NCBI RefSeq assembly: GCF_003491345.1 | Contig: NZ_CP025512.1 | Location: 1,984,001 to 2,048,000, forward strand | Source of the DNA: Neorhizobium sp. SOG26 | GTDB lineage: Bacteria; Pseudomonadota; Alphaproteobacteria; Rhizobiales; Rhizobiaceae | Direction: 5' to 3' | DNA length: 64,000 nt | Shown here: piece by piece, positions 1 through 8,359 of the stretch | Position numbering within the stretch: position 1 is the first letter of the stretch | How the letters are laid out: each line of letters starts with the position of its first letter | Program-made: the position numbers and the translations under genes | The notes under the pieces: model-generated | What the model was told of the DNA's origin: nothing | The model's input: only the letters and a program-made list of their open reading frames with translations | Databases searched by the model: none

Positions 1-2
1 GC

Positions 3-338
3 GGCGGTTCGAGTTACTCCATGCTGCGGACGCTGGACGAGGCTTACAAGATCCAGCAGTTGCTGGGCGAGCGGCTGAACCCGTTTGAAAGCTTCTACCT
101 GATGACCAGGGGCAACGCCGAGGCGCTGTCGATGGAGAACGATATCGGCACCCTGGATGTGGGCTCGACTGCCGACCTGGTGGTGCTGGATGCGGCGCCG
201 ACGCCCGCGATGAAGCTTCGGATGGAAACGATCCAGAGCCTGCCGGAAGAACTTTTCCTGCTGCAGACGATGGGCGACGACCGCGCCGTGGTGGAAACCT
301 ATGTCGCCGGCGAGGCGATGAAGAGCGTATTGGCGTGA
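3..338 (+). CDS. guaD: Guanine deaminase, C-terminal part (5' end outside window)
   Basis: This is the last ~111 codons of an amidohydrolase-superfamily enzyme. The frame is open from base 3 to the TGA at 336-338, and its start lies to the left of the window. The visible part has the features of the C-terminal end of guanine deaminase: the STADLVVLD strand that rebuilds the small beta-sandwich of cyclic amidohydrolases, preceded by the helix carrying TRGNAEAL. GuaD hydrolyses guanine to xanthine and ammonia, feeding xanthine dehydrogenase and the ureide genes found 10 kb to the right. The metal-binding motifs are not in the window, so substrate is inferred from overall resemblance and context. 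Another amidohydrolase is the main alternative. Confidence 0.8.
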   Translation, partial: GGSSYSMLRTLDEAYKIQQLLGERLNPFESFYLMTRGNAEALSMENDIGTLDVGSTADLVVLDAAPTPAMKLRMETIQSLPEELFLLQTMGDDRAVVETYVAGEAMKSVLA

Positions 339-374
339 GGCTGGGAGGCATCGCCACCTCGCCCGCCAAGGGCG

Positions 375-656
375 CTATCGCTTCCTGGCCGTGTCGTAAA
401 CTTCCGAGCGCTCCCGCTTGCCGACCGCCACGACGACAACCGTGATCCGCTCGTCTTCCACCCGGTAGACGAGCCGGTAGCCGGCGGCGCGCAGCTTGAT
501 CTTGTAGTGGTTCGGCATGCCTCGCAGCGCATCGGCCGACACCTGCGGTTGCTTCAGCCTTTCGCCGAGTTTCTTCTTGAACTGATGCTTCAGCGTTGCG
601 CCGAGGCGGTCCCACTCCTTGCGGGCGGACGGCAGGAACTCGAGCTTATAGCTCAT
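375..656 (-). CDS. RelE/ParE-family toxin
   Basis: A 93-residue basic protein with the RelE fold pattern: N-terminal LEFLPSARKEWDRLG, a long basic helix, then the beta strands YKIKLRAAGYRLVYRV and ITVVVVAVGKRER, ending in a C-terminal ...EVYDTARKR. RelE toxins cleave mRNA on the ribosome and are neutralised by a cognate antitoxin. The ATG at 656 is chosen because it overlaps the end of the antitoxin gene by 11 bases and begins the family-like MSYKLEF; the frame is open further upstream but that part is antitoxin shadow. It converges on guaD with a gap of about 36 bases. RelE versus ParE cannot be settled by reading. Confidence 0.85.
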   Translation of the reverse strand: MSYKLEFLPSARKEWDRLGATLKHQFKKKLGERLKQPQVSADALRGMPNHYKIKLRAAGYRLVYRVEDERITVVVVAVGKRERSEVYDTARKR

Positions 657-891
657 CAAGGTCGACCGGCACGCCCTTCTCATCGGCACGCGCCTTGGCG
701 AGTTCGACCAGCGCCTGGTCGTCAAGAGCGTCCACCATGGCCTCATAGGTCGTAGCCGGCACCATGTAGGCCATGACGCGGTTGTGGTTCAGGATCGCGA
801 TGGGAGAGCCGGTCGCCCCTTCCACCAACGCCGAGGGGTTCTTCTTCAGTTCGGAGACACTGACGGCTATCGGGGCTTCCACGCGCTGCAT
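646..891 (-). CDS. RelB/Phd-type antitoxin
   Basis: An 81-residue antitoxin. The N-terminal half (IAVSVSELKKNPSALVEGA...PIAILNHNRVMAYMVPATTYE) is a Phd/YefM-like DNA-binding domain; the acidic C-terminal tail (DDQALVELAKARADEKG...DLDEL) is the expected toxin-wrapping segment. The ATG at 891 is preferred because AGGAG lies six bases before it; ATG at 906 or TTG at 912 are alternatives. The gene precedes and overlaps the toxin gene, the classical antitoxin-first order. An imperfect palindrome just upstream (918-935) is a likely autoregulatory site. Confidence 0.82.
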   Translation of the reverse strand: MQRVEAPIAVSVSELKKNPSALVEGATGSPIAILNHNRVMAYMVPATTYEAMVDALDDQALVELAKARADEKGVPVDLDEL

Positions 892-917
892 CCTGATCTC
901 CTGCATGATCAATTCTC

Positions 918-935
918 GGTACTATATTTAATACC
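918..935 (-). promoter_or_regulatory. Imperfect palindrome upstream of relBE-type operon
   Basis: The 18-bp sequence GGTACTATATTTAATACC pairs at 7 of 9 positions. On the minus strand it contains TATAGT, a near-consensus -10 hexamer, about 30 bases before the antitoxin start. Antitoxins of this class repress their own promoters by binding such palindromes. The operator role is inference. Confidence 0.45.
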
Positions 936-1093
936 ATTTGATCTGCAGATGTCGACTCGTCTGCGTTACACGCGACGGCAGTTGGCGTAGAACGGGCTAC
1001 ATGCACAACCCTGCATAAACGGGGACATTTCGGCTGGCAGCACAGCCGGAATATGGTAGGTCTCCGGGATCAACTTCCAAGGAAAATGATGAA

Positions 1094-2239
1094 ATGTCCA
1101 AGCCGCTGACCATTGCCGATTTGAAGAAACTTGCCCGCCGCCGTGTGCCGCGGATGTTCTTCGACTACGCAGACAGCGGCGCCTGGACGGAAGGTACCTA
1201 CCGGGCCAACGAAGAGGATTACAGCAAGATCAAGCTGCGCCAGCGCGTGCTGGTGGACATGACCGATCGCTCGCTGGAAAGCACCATGGTGGGCCAGAAG
1301 GTGTCGATGCCCGTCGCGCTGGCGCCGACCGGGCTGACCGGCATGCAGCATGCCGATGGCGAGATGCTGGCAGCGAAGGCGGCCGAAGAATTCGGCGTTC
1401 CCTTCACCCTCTCGACCATGAGCATCTGCTCGATCGAGGACGTCGCCTCGGTCACCTCCAAGCCCTTCTGGTTCCAGCTTTACGTGATGAAGGATCGCGG
1501 CTTCATCGAGCGGCTGATCGGGCGGGCAAAGGCGGCGAACTGCTCGGCGCTTGTTGTTACTGCCGACCTGCAAATCCTCGGGCAGCGCCACAAGGATATT
1601 CGCAACGGCCTGTCGGCACCGCCGAAGCCGACGCTGGATGCGGCCCTCCAGCTCGTCACCCGGCCACGCTGGTGCCTGGAGATGCTGGGCACCAAGCGCC
1701 GCTCCTTCGGCAATATCGTCGGCCATGCGAGCAATGTTTCCGACCTGTCCTCGCTCGGCGCCTGGACCGCAGAACAGTTCGACCCGCGGCTCTCCTGGAG
1801 CGACATCCGCTGGATCAAGGATCTGTGGGGCGGCAAGCTGATCATCAAGGGTATCCTTGACGAGGAGGATGCGCGTGCCGCGGCCGATACCGGTGCCGAC
1901 GCGATCATCGTTTCCAACCATGGTGGTCGCCAGCTGGATGGTGCGCCGTCCTCGATCAGCATGCTGCCGAAGATCGTCGAGGCCGTGGGTGACCAGATTG
2001 AGGTTCATGTCGATGGCGGCATCCGCTCCGGCCAGGACGTGCTCAAGGCCGTGGCGCTTGGCGCCCGCGGCACCTATATCGGCCGGCCGTTCCTTTATGG
2101 GCTGGGTGCCATGGGCAAGGCTGGCGTGACGACGGCGCTCGAGATCATCCGCAACGAGCTCGACATCACCATGGCCCTTTGCGGCAAGCGTGACATCCAG
2201 ACGATCGATCGCAGCATCCTGGCGAACACCTCCTTCTAG
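1094..2239 (+). CDS. lldD: FMN-dependent L-lactate dehydrogenase
   Basis: A 381-residue member of the FMN-dependent alpha-hydroxy-acid dehydrogenase family, near the usual ~380-400 residues. It oxidises L-lactate to pyruvate and passes electrons to the respiratory chain. Visible signatures are the N-terminal RRVPRMFFDYADSGAWTE segment, the LAPTGLTGMQH strand of the TIM barrel, and the active-site loop SNHGGRQLDGAPSS (catalytic His and Arg) followed by DGGIRSGQDVLKA and GARGTYIGRPFLYG, which hold the FMN phosphate. AAGGAAAA lies ~10 bases before the ATG. It is monocistronic, with ~180 bases to the next gene. Other alpha-hydroxy acids such as glycolate or mandelate cannot be excluded as substrates. 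Confidence 0.88.
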   Translation: MSKPLTIADLKKLARRRVPRMFFDYADSGAWTEGTYRANEEDYSKIKLRQRVLVDMTDRSLESTMVGQKVSMPVALAPTGLTGMQHADGEMLAAKAAEEFGVPFTLSTMSICSIEDVASVTSKPFWFQLYVMKDRGFIERLIGRAKAANCSALVVTADLQILGQRHKDIRNGLSAPPKPTLDAALQLVTRPRWCLEMLGTKRRSFGNIVGHASNVSDLSSLGAWTAEQFDPRLSWSDIRWIKDLWGGKLIIKGILDEEDARAAADTGADAIIVSNHGGRQLDGAPSSISMLPKIVEAVGDQIEVHVDGGIRSGQDVLKAVALGARGTYIGRPFLYGLGAMGKAGVTTALEIIRNELDITMALCGKRDIQTIDRSILANTSF

Positions 2240-2422
2240 GCTGGTCCTTCTGGGTCGGCCGCCGCCAGCCTTCCGATCACTGTTGAACCCATCGAGCAGG
2301 CGCACCGCGCGTGCTTGTCTTTGCTGCGCTGCACATAAGCGAGACCGAGCGAGGAACTTCGTCGCCTCCTCCCTGTTGGGGGCCCGACAACCTCAACCAA
2401 TCTCACTTGAGTGGAGCATTAC

Positions 2423-2992
2423 ATGACCCTTGCAGGGAAGAAGATCGCCATCCTCATCGCACCCCGCGGCACCGAGGAGCCCGAGTTCAAGAAGCCCAAG
2501 GAAGCTGTGGAAGCCGCTGGCGCAACGGTGACAGTGATCGGTCTTGAAGCCGGCGAGGCACAGACCAACAACAACGACCTAGACCCAGGCAGCAGCTACA
2601 CCGTCGACAAGACCGTCGGCGAAGTCTCCGCCTCCGACTTCGATGGGCTTGTCATTCCCGGCGGCTGCGTCGGTGCGGACAAGCTGCGCGCCGATGCCGC
2701 AACCGTTTCCTTCGTGCATTCCTTCTTCGAGCAGGCAAAGCCGGTCGGCGTGATCTGCCATGGCCCGTGGCTGCTGGTGGAAGCCGGCGTGGTGAAGGGC
2801 CGCACGGTGACCTCCTACCCGACGCTGAAGACCGACATCACCAATGCCGGCGGCAACTGGGTCGACAAGGAAGTGGCGGTCGACAAGGGGCTGGTGACGA
2901 GCCGCAATCCGGACGACCTGCCGGCCTTCTGCGCCAAGATCGTCGAGGAGTTCGAGGAAGGCAAACATCCGGCACAGGCCCGCAGCGCCTGA
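2423..2992 (+). CDS. DJ-1/PfpI family protein (YhbO/Hsp31-like)
   Basis: A 189-residue protein of the DJ-1/PfpI superfamily. The nucleophile-elbow motif GVICHGPWLLVEAG carries the conserved Cys-His pair (Cys near residue 114), and DGLVIPGG precedes it as in YhbO/PfpI proteins. These enzymes are described as glyoxalase, deglycase or stress-protection proteins, and the in vivo substrate is debated. The frame is open from a GTG at 2411, but ATG 2423 (MTLAGKK) is preferred because GTGGAG sits just before it. Its position before a Tat-SDR remnant and near a general-stress protein suggests a stress locus. Confidence 0.85.
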   Translation: MTLAGKKIAILIAPRGTEEPEFKKPKEAVEAAGATVTVIGLEAGEAQTNNNDLDPGSSYTVDKTVGEVSASDFDGLVIPGGCVGADKLRADAATVSFVHSFFEQAKPVGVICHGPWLLVEAGVVKGRTVTSYPTLKTDITNAGGNWVDKEVAVDKGLVTSRNPDDLPAFCAKIVEEFEEGKHPAQARSA

Positions 2993-3030
2993 GGCAGGCT
3001 CGACCCGATCGTCGGGCACAGGAGACATAC

Positions 3031-3444
3031 ATGGACAACAAGGTTCAGGTGACGCGCCGCGCCATGGCGGGCGCGGGCGGGATGATGCTCGCCGCGGCGG
3101 CCGCCGTGGGGCCGGGCTCATCGGCGGCATCCGCCCAGGAAATGGACACCAAGATGGACGACCCGCGCACGAAATATCCGCAGCCGCCGTTCCCCTCACA
3201 GTCGCAGCCCTTCCCCGGGCTTGCGGACAGGATGGATCCGCGGCCCGACCGTGGCGAGGAAGTTGCAAGGGCTCCGGGTGGCTTGCCGGGCGCAGGGCGC
3301 TGACCACCGGCGGCGATTCCGGCACGGGACGGGCGGCGGCGATTGGGCTATGCCCGTGAAGGCGCCGACGTTGCGATCAACTACCTGCGGGACGAAGACT
3401 ACGGCCAGGTTGATGGTGCGGCCAGCGGCATCGGCCAGCCTTGA
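3031..3444 (+). pseudogene. Decayed Tat-exported short-chain dehydrogenase
   Basis: The ATG at 3031 has GGAG nine bases upstream and opens a twin-arginine-like leader (QVTRRAMAGAGG, then an Ala-rich stretch), followed by KYPQPPFPSQSQPFPG and MDPRPDRGEE, typical of the N-terminus of stress-type SDR oxidoreductases. Near 3261 the frame breaks by one base; the next frame reads GSGWLAGRRALTTGGDSG, the Rossmann GxxxGxG region. Near 3350 it breaks again; the third frame reads YAREGADVAINYLRDED. The remaining ~150 codons of an SDR are missing and a stop closes at 3444. Two frameshifts plus a large deletion point to real decay, not a sequencing slip. Confidence 0.8.
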
Positions 3445-3453
3445 ACGATGCGG

Positions 3454-3482
3454 AAAAGGCGCCGGAAGCTCCGGCGCCTTTT
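3454..3482. terminator. Bidirectional intrinsic terminator
   Basis: A perfect 13-bp stem (AAAAGGCGCCGGA / TCCGGCGCCTTTT) with a three-base loop, flanked by A- and T-runs. It lies between the rightward SDR remnant and the leftward gene at 3487-3969, so it can terminate transcription in both directions. Confidence 0.85.
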
Positions 3483-3486
3483 GTCT

Positions 3487-3969
3487 TTACATGCCGACCT
3501 TGACGTTTTCACCCATGTCAGGCCGGGTATTGCTGACCGCGGCAGCCGCCATCTTCACATAGCTGATCACGGTGCCGGGGCTATCCCAATATTCCGCTGA
3601 GGTCGGCCTGACCTTGAGGATGCGGATCGACGGGTCATCCGGATTGTCCCACCAGGCCTTGGCCGGTGTTGCCCAGAGATCGCGGATCTTTTCGCGGTCG
3701 TTCTGGATTTCGGCGGTGCCCGAAACTGACAGATATGTCTGTCCCTTCGGGTCGGCAAAGGCGAGGCAGACGGCCGGGTAACGGGCGATTTCTTCATCCT
3801 TGTGACTCGCCACGTCGGTCAGGAAATAGAAGGCGTTATCGCTGCGCTCTGCATAGGCAGACATCGGGCGCGAACGAAGGTCGCCGCCCGACTGCGTGGT
3901 GAGCATGCAGAACCCGATCTTCTCGGCGAGTGCCCAAACCTTGCTCTGGTCGTCTTCGGCATGTGCCAT
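3487..3969 (-). CDS. General-stress FMN-binding split-barrel protein
   Basis: A 160-residue protein of the pyridoxamine-5'-phosphate-oxidase-like, general stress protein 26 type. Supporting segments are WALAEKIGFCMLTTQ, LRSRPMSAYAE, YFLTDVASHKDEEI, VCLAFADPKGQTYLSVSGTAEI and a C-terminal RPTSAEYWDSPGTVISYVKM. These proteins bind FMN or FAD as split-barrel dimers and are usually stress-induced; no defined reaction is known for most. GGAGAGACC lies before the ATG. Convergent with the SDR pseudogene across a shared terminator. True PdxH is excluded by sequence pattern and length. Confidence 0.82.
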   Translation of the reverse strand: MAHAEDDQSKVWALAEKIGFCMLTTQSGGDLRSRPMSAYAERSDNAFYFLTDVASHKDEEIARYPAVCLAFADPKGQTYLSVSGTAEIQNDREKIRDLWATPAKAWWDNPDDPSIRILKVRPTSAEYWDSPGTVISYVKMAAAAVSNTRPDMGENVKVGM

Positions 3970-4038
3970 TGGTCTCTCCTTCTTGTGACGGGAGAGAACG
4001 ACCAGCTTTGGCTCTTGTTCCTGGCTCTCGTGACGGGA

Positions 4039-7000
4039 TCAACCGATCGTCATCAGGCTCGCATTTCCCCCGGCGGCTGCCGTGTTGATCGAGGTCGAGA
4101 CCTCCTCCACCAGCCAGTTGAGGCAGTAGGCTTCGACATCGGATTCCAGCTGGGCCGTCGTCGCCGCCTGGACAAGAACCAGCGGGCCATCGAGCGCGGC
4201 GATGCGCTGGTTGATCTCAACGATACGCGATCCGTCACCTTCCACCAGTGCGGCGGCGAACGGTCCGTCTGCGTTCCAGTCAGCCGTCCAGGACAGGCGC
4301 GCCGCAACGCTCGGCGGGACGTTGCTCAATGCCTGGCGAAGCGCGGGGCGATCATCCACAACAAGGTGGTTGCCCGTGGCAAGTGCTGCCGCCATTTGGC
4401 GATAGAGCCCCTGTTCGGTTTCCGGCGCCAGCAGCACGCGACCGCGCGGATGCAGCGCATAAAGGTTGCGCTCGCCGACCGGGCCCACAAGCTCCTGCAC
4501 CAACCCGACCGCCGACTGGCTGCCGAGTTCACGCGCGGCATCGGCATCGGCGGTCCTGCCCGCGGCCGCGAGCCAGGTGGCAAAGTCACGCAGCGCTGGG
4601 TCCATGTGCACCGAGCTGTACTGCGGCGGTACCGGCGGCTTCTGCACGAGCCGGCCGAGGTAAAGCGGGCCGCCAGCCTTGGGACCCGTACCCGAGAGCC
4701 CGCGCCCGCCGAACGGCTGCACGCCGACAACCGCGCCGATGATGTTGCGGTTGACATAAAGGTTGCCGGCTTTCACGCGGCTCGTGACATGCGCGATCGT
4801 CTCATCAAGCCGCGTATGGAGGCCGAAGGTCAGGCCGTAACCCGAACCGTTGATGTCATCGATCAGGCGATCGAGGTTCTCGCGGCGGTAGCGGATGACA
4901 TGCAGCACCGGCCCGAAGATTTCCTTCTTGAGGTCGGAAAGGTTCTTCAGCTCGATGATGGTCGGCGGCACGAAGGTGCCGCGACGGGTAGCTTCCGGCA
5001 GCGGCAGTTGGTCGACCTTGCAGCCGAGCCGACGCATTTCCTCGATATGCCGTTCGATGCCGGCCTTGGCATCCGCGGTGATGACCGGGCCGATGTCGAT
5101 GCTGAGCTTGTCGGTGCGGCCGATGGAAAGCTCCTGCAGCGCGCCCTTCAGCATGTTGAGCGTGCGATCAGCGATATCCTCCTGCAGGCAGAGAACCCGA
5201 AGCGCCGAGCAGCGCTGGCCGGCGCTGTCGAAGGCCGAGGCAATGACGTCGCCCACCACCTGTTCGGCAAGGGCGGAAGAATCAACGATCATGCCGTTCT
5301 GCCCTCCGGTTTCGGCAATCAGCGGGATCGGCTTTCCGGCGGCCGAAAGGCGGTTCGCAAGCTGGGACTGGATCATCCGGGCAACGCCGGTGGAGCCAGT
5401 GAACATGACGCCCGCCGTCTGCGGCGCATCTATCAATGCGGCACCGAGGCTGCCGCCGCCGGGCACGAACTGCAGGGCGCCACGCGGCACGCCGGCCTCA
5501 TGCAGGATCTTGACGCTTTCATGCGCAATGATCGGCGTGACGCCGGCGGGCTTGGCCATGACGGCATTGCCCGCGACAAGCGCTGCCGCGACCTGGCCGG
5601 TGAAGATGGCAAGCGGGAAGTTCCAGGGGCTGATGCAGACGACGGCACCGAGCGGGGCATGCGACGGTCCGAGCGTGCGGCGCGCCTGCTCCGCGTAGTA
5701 GCGCAGGAAATCAACCGCTTCGCGCACCTCGCCGATCGCATTCGGCGCGGACTTGCCGGCTTCGCGGATGACGATGCCCATCAGGCTGGTGATCCGCTCT
5801 TCCATGATGTCGGCGGCCCGGTCGAGGCAGGCGGCCCGTTCCGCGGGCGGCACCTTCGCCCATTCGGCAGCGGCTTCCCCTGCCATCGCTGCGATGCGGG
5901 CGGCATCCTGCGGTTCGACCTCGGTCACCTCACCGACGATGTCTTCGTGGTCTGCCGGATTGCGGATGATATTCGTCGTGCCGTTTTCCGAACCGTCGGC
6001 CAGCAGGGGCTTGGCCTGCCAGTGCACTTCAGCCGTTGCGGCAAGATCGGCGCCAAGTCGCGCAAGTTCCGTTTCATTGGCAAGGTCGATGCCGGCGGAA
6101 TTCGCGCGCGCGGCGCCGTAGAGATCGCGCGGGTTGGCAATCAGGTCATGCGGACGCCCGACCGGCGACATTGCCTCCACAACGTCGACGGGATCGGCAA
6201 TGAGTTCATCTACCGAGATCTTCGGGTCCGAGATACGGTTCACGAAGGAGGAATTGGCGCCGTTTTCGAGGAGGCGACGCACGAGATAGGCCAGCAGCGT
6301 TTCATGCGTTCCGACCGGCGCGTAGATGCGGCAGGGACGGTTGAGTTTCCCCTCGCCCACCACCTCGTCGTAGAGCGGCTCGCCCATGCCATGCAGGCAC
6401 TGGAATTCGTAGCGCCCGGTTTCGAACTCCGGCCCGGCGAGATGATAGATGGTCGCCAGCGTCTGTGCATTATGGGTTGCAAACTGCGGGAAGACGGCGT
6501 CACCCGCCGAAAGCAGCTTCCGGGCGCAAGCGACATAAGCAACGTCTGTATGGACCTTGCGGGTGTAGACGGGGAAGTCCGGGAGGCCTTCCAACTGGGC
6601 GCGCTTGATCTCCGCATCCCAATATGCGCCCTTCACCAGCCGTACCATGATGCGACGCCCGGCGCGGCGCGCGAGATCGATGATGTAGTCGAGCACGAAG
6701 GGGCAGCGCTTGCCATAAGCCTGCACCACGAAGCCGAGGCCATTCCAGCCCTTCAGCGCCTCGTCGAGGCTTAGTTCCTCGAGGAGATCGAGCGACAGTT
6801 CCAGGCGATCGGCTTCCTCGGCATCGATGTTGAGGCCGATGTCGTAGCGTTTGGCGAGAAGCGCCAGATCGCGCACCCGCGGCAGGAGCTCGCTCATCAC
6901 CCGTCCTGCCTGGGCACGGGTGTAACGCGGGTGGAGCGCCGACAGCTTGATCGAGATGCCCGGCCCTTCATAGATGCCACGGCCAGCAGACGCCTTGCCG

Positions 7001-7737
7001 ATCGCATGGATGGCGTTCTCATAGTCGCGATAGTAGCGGGCAGCATCCGCCGCCGTCGTCGCGGCCTCACCGAGCATGTCATAGGAATAACGGAAACCGC
7101 GTGCCTCAAGCGGACGTGCCCGCTTCAGGGCCTCGTCGATCGTCTCGCCGGTCACGAACTGCTCGCCCATCATCCGCATCGCCATGTCGACGCCACGACG
7201 GATGACCGGTTCACCGCAGCGGGCAATGAGGCGTGTCAGCGCCGCGGCAAGGCTGCGGTCGTTGACGGTGGAGGTGAGCTTGCCTGTGACGACCAGCCCC
7301 CAGGTCGCGGCATTGACGAAAAGCGAGCGGCCGCCGCCGACATGCGACTTCCAGTCGCCTTCGGAGATCTTGTCGCGGATCAAAGCGTCGCGGGTGGCCG
7401 TATCGGGGATGCGCAGCAGCGCTTCCGCCAAACACATCAGGGCGACGCCCTCCTGGCTGGAGAGCGAATATTCCTGCACCAGGCCTTCGACGCCGGTACC
7501 CTTCTGCTTGGCGCGCAGCGCCTCGATGAGCTTGCGGGCCGTGGCGCGCACCGGCTGCTTCAGGTCCGAGGGAAGCCTGGCCGTTTCGATGAGGGGCGGC
7601 AGACATTCCGTTTCCGGCCGCCGATAAGCGGCGGTGATCGCCTGGCGCAAGCTGCTCTGGGGGCGGATGGGCGGCGCGAAATCCGCAAAGGGCGCATCGG
7701 AACGGGACGGAGCAGCTTCAACGGCAGACTTCGGCAT
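4039..7737 (-). CDS. putA: Bifunctional proline dehydrogenase / P5C dehydrogenase
   Basis: A 1232-residue bifunctional enzyme oxidising proline to glutamate. The N-terminal half is the FAD-dependent proline dehydrogenase barrel (IKLSALHPRY, the strand RIMVRLVKGAYWDAEIK, and FATHNAQT). The C-terminal half is the NAD-dependent glutamate-semialdehyde dehydrogenase, with ISPWNFPLAIFTGQ, catalytic Glu in LIAETGGQNG (~residue 807) and Cys in SAGQRCSALRVL (~841), plus the extra C-terminal domain of long PutA proteins. No ribbon-helix-helix domain precedes it, so it is not the self-repressing E. coli type. ATG 7737 is preferred over the in-frame TTG at 7743. Divergent from an Lrp-type regulator, the usual alphaproteobacterial arrangement. 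Confidence 0.95.
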   Translation of the reverse strand: MPKSAVEAAPSRSDAPFADFAPPIRPQSSLRQAITAAYRRPETECLPPLIETARLPSDLKQPVRATARKLIEALRAKQKGTGVEGLVQEYSLSSQEGVALMCLAEALLRIPDTATRDALIRDKISEGDWKSHVGGGRSLFVNAATWGLVVTGKLTSTVNDRSLAAALTRLIARCGEPVIRRGVDMAMRMMGEQFVTGETIDEALKRARPLEARGFRYSYDMLGEAATTAADAARYYRDYENAIHAIGKASAGRGIYEGPGISIKLSALHPRYTRAQAGRVMSELLPRVRDLALLAKRYDIGLNIDAEEADRLELSLDLLEELSLDEALKGWNGLGFVVQAYGKRCPFVLDYIIDLARRAGRRIMVRLVKGAYWDAEIKRAQLEGLPDFPVYTRKVHTDVAYVACARKLLSAGDAVFPQFATHNAQTLATIYHLAGPEFETGRYEFQCLHGMGEPLYDEVVGEGKLNRPCRIYAPVGTHETLLAYLVRRLLENGANSSFVNRISDPKISVDELIADPVDVVEAMSPVGRPHDLIANPRDLYGAARANSAGIDLANETELARLGADLAATAEVHWQAKPLLADGSENGTTNIIRNPADHEDIVGEVTEVEPQDAARIAAMAGEAAAEWAKVPPAERAACLDRAADIMEERITSLMGIVIREAGKSAPNAIGEVREAVDFLRYYAEQARRTLGPSHAPLGAVVCISPWNFPLAIFTGQVAAALVAGNAVMAKPAGVTPIIAHESVKILHEAGVPRGALQFVPGGGSLGAALIDAPQTAGVMFTGSTGVARMIQSQLANRLSAAGKPIPLIAETGGQNGMIVDSSALAEQVVGDVIASAFDSAGQRCSALRVLCLQEDIADRTLNMLKGALQELSIGRTDKLSIDIGPVITADAKAGIERHIEEMRRLGCKVDQLPLPEATRRGTFVPPTIIELKNLSDLKKEIFGPVLHVIRYRRENLDRLIDDINGSGYGLTFGLHTRLDETIAHVTSRVKAGNLYVNRNIIGAVVGVQPFGGRGLSGTGPKAGGPLYLGRLVQKPPVPPQYSSVHMDPALRDFATWLAAAGRTADADAARELGSQSAVGLVQELVGPVGERNLYALHPRGRVLLAPETEQGLYRQMAAALATGNHLVVDDRPALRQALSNVPPSVAARLSWTADWNADGPFAAALVEGDGSRIVEINQRIAALDGPLVLVQAATTAQLESDVEAYCLNWLVEEVSTSINTAAAGGNASLMTIG

Positions 7738-7861
7738 GGACAACCTATCGAGGGCAAGAGATCAATGCCTCCTTCATAACATGAAGGTGCGAGGCAATCC
7801 GACTTGAAGAGCGCATGTTAAGGCTGATAGGGACTTCTTTCGTCTCATCGAGGAAACCAAA

Positions 7862-8335
7862 ATGCCTACAGAAGCCGGCGTCTTTAGTGAACTTGACCAG
7901 TTCGATCGCAAGATCCTCGAGATCCTTGCGCAGGACGGCCGCATCTCGATCACCGACCTTGCCGCCAAGGTTGGGTTGTCAAAGACGCCGTGCCAGCTTC
8001 GCTTCCGGCGGCTGGTGAACGACGGCTATATCGAAGGTTTTCGTGCGGTGCTCAATCCATCGAAGATGCAGCTCGACCACATTGCCTTCGTGGAGGTGAA
8101 ACTCTCCAATACGAGCGAGGATGTGCTGAAAAGCTTCAACGCTGCGGTGAAGAAGATCCGCGAGGTCGAAGAGTGCCACATGATCGCCGGCCGCTTCGAC
8201 TACCTGCTGAAGATCCGCACCCGCGACATCGGCCGTTATCGCCGGGTTTTGGGCGAACGCATCTCCACCTTGCCGCATGTGGCAAGCACGTCAACAAACG
8301 TGGCGATGGAGACGGTCAAGGAAGGCTGGCACTAG
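7862..8335 (+). CDS. putR: Lrp/AsnC-family activator of putA (PutR-like)
   Basis: A 157-residue Lrp/AsnC regulator. The N-terminal winged helix (FDRKILEILAQDGRISITDLAAKVGLSKTPCQLRFRRL) is followed by a RAM ligand-binding domain (HIAFVEVKLSN...VEECHMIAGRFDYLLKIRTRDI). It is divergent from putA with a 124-base shared promoter region, exactly as PutR in Agrobacterium and Rhodobacter, where the protein activates putA in response to proline. AGGAAACC lies before the ATG. The family is clear; the specific proline response is inferred from position. Confidence 0.88.
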   Translation: MPTEAGVFSELDQFDRKILEILAQDGRISITDLAAKVGLSKTPCQLRFRRLVNDGYIEGFRAVLNPSKMQLDHIAFVEVKLSNTSEDVLKSFNAAVKKIREVEECHMIAGRFDYLLKIRTRDIGRYRRVLGERISTLPHVASTSTNVAMETVKEGWH

Positions 8336-8359
8336 GTGGCGTCAGCCGCGACCAGTTGG

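Noticed and set aside
3802..6774. 990-codon open frame opposite putA
   Set aside because: It is the mirror of a highly GC-biased coding strand. The product is Arg/Asp/His-rich without domain motifs, and putA with all catalytic residues is clearly the coding strand.
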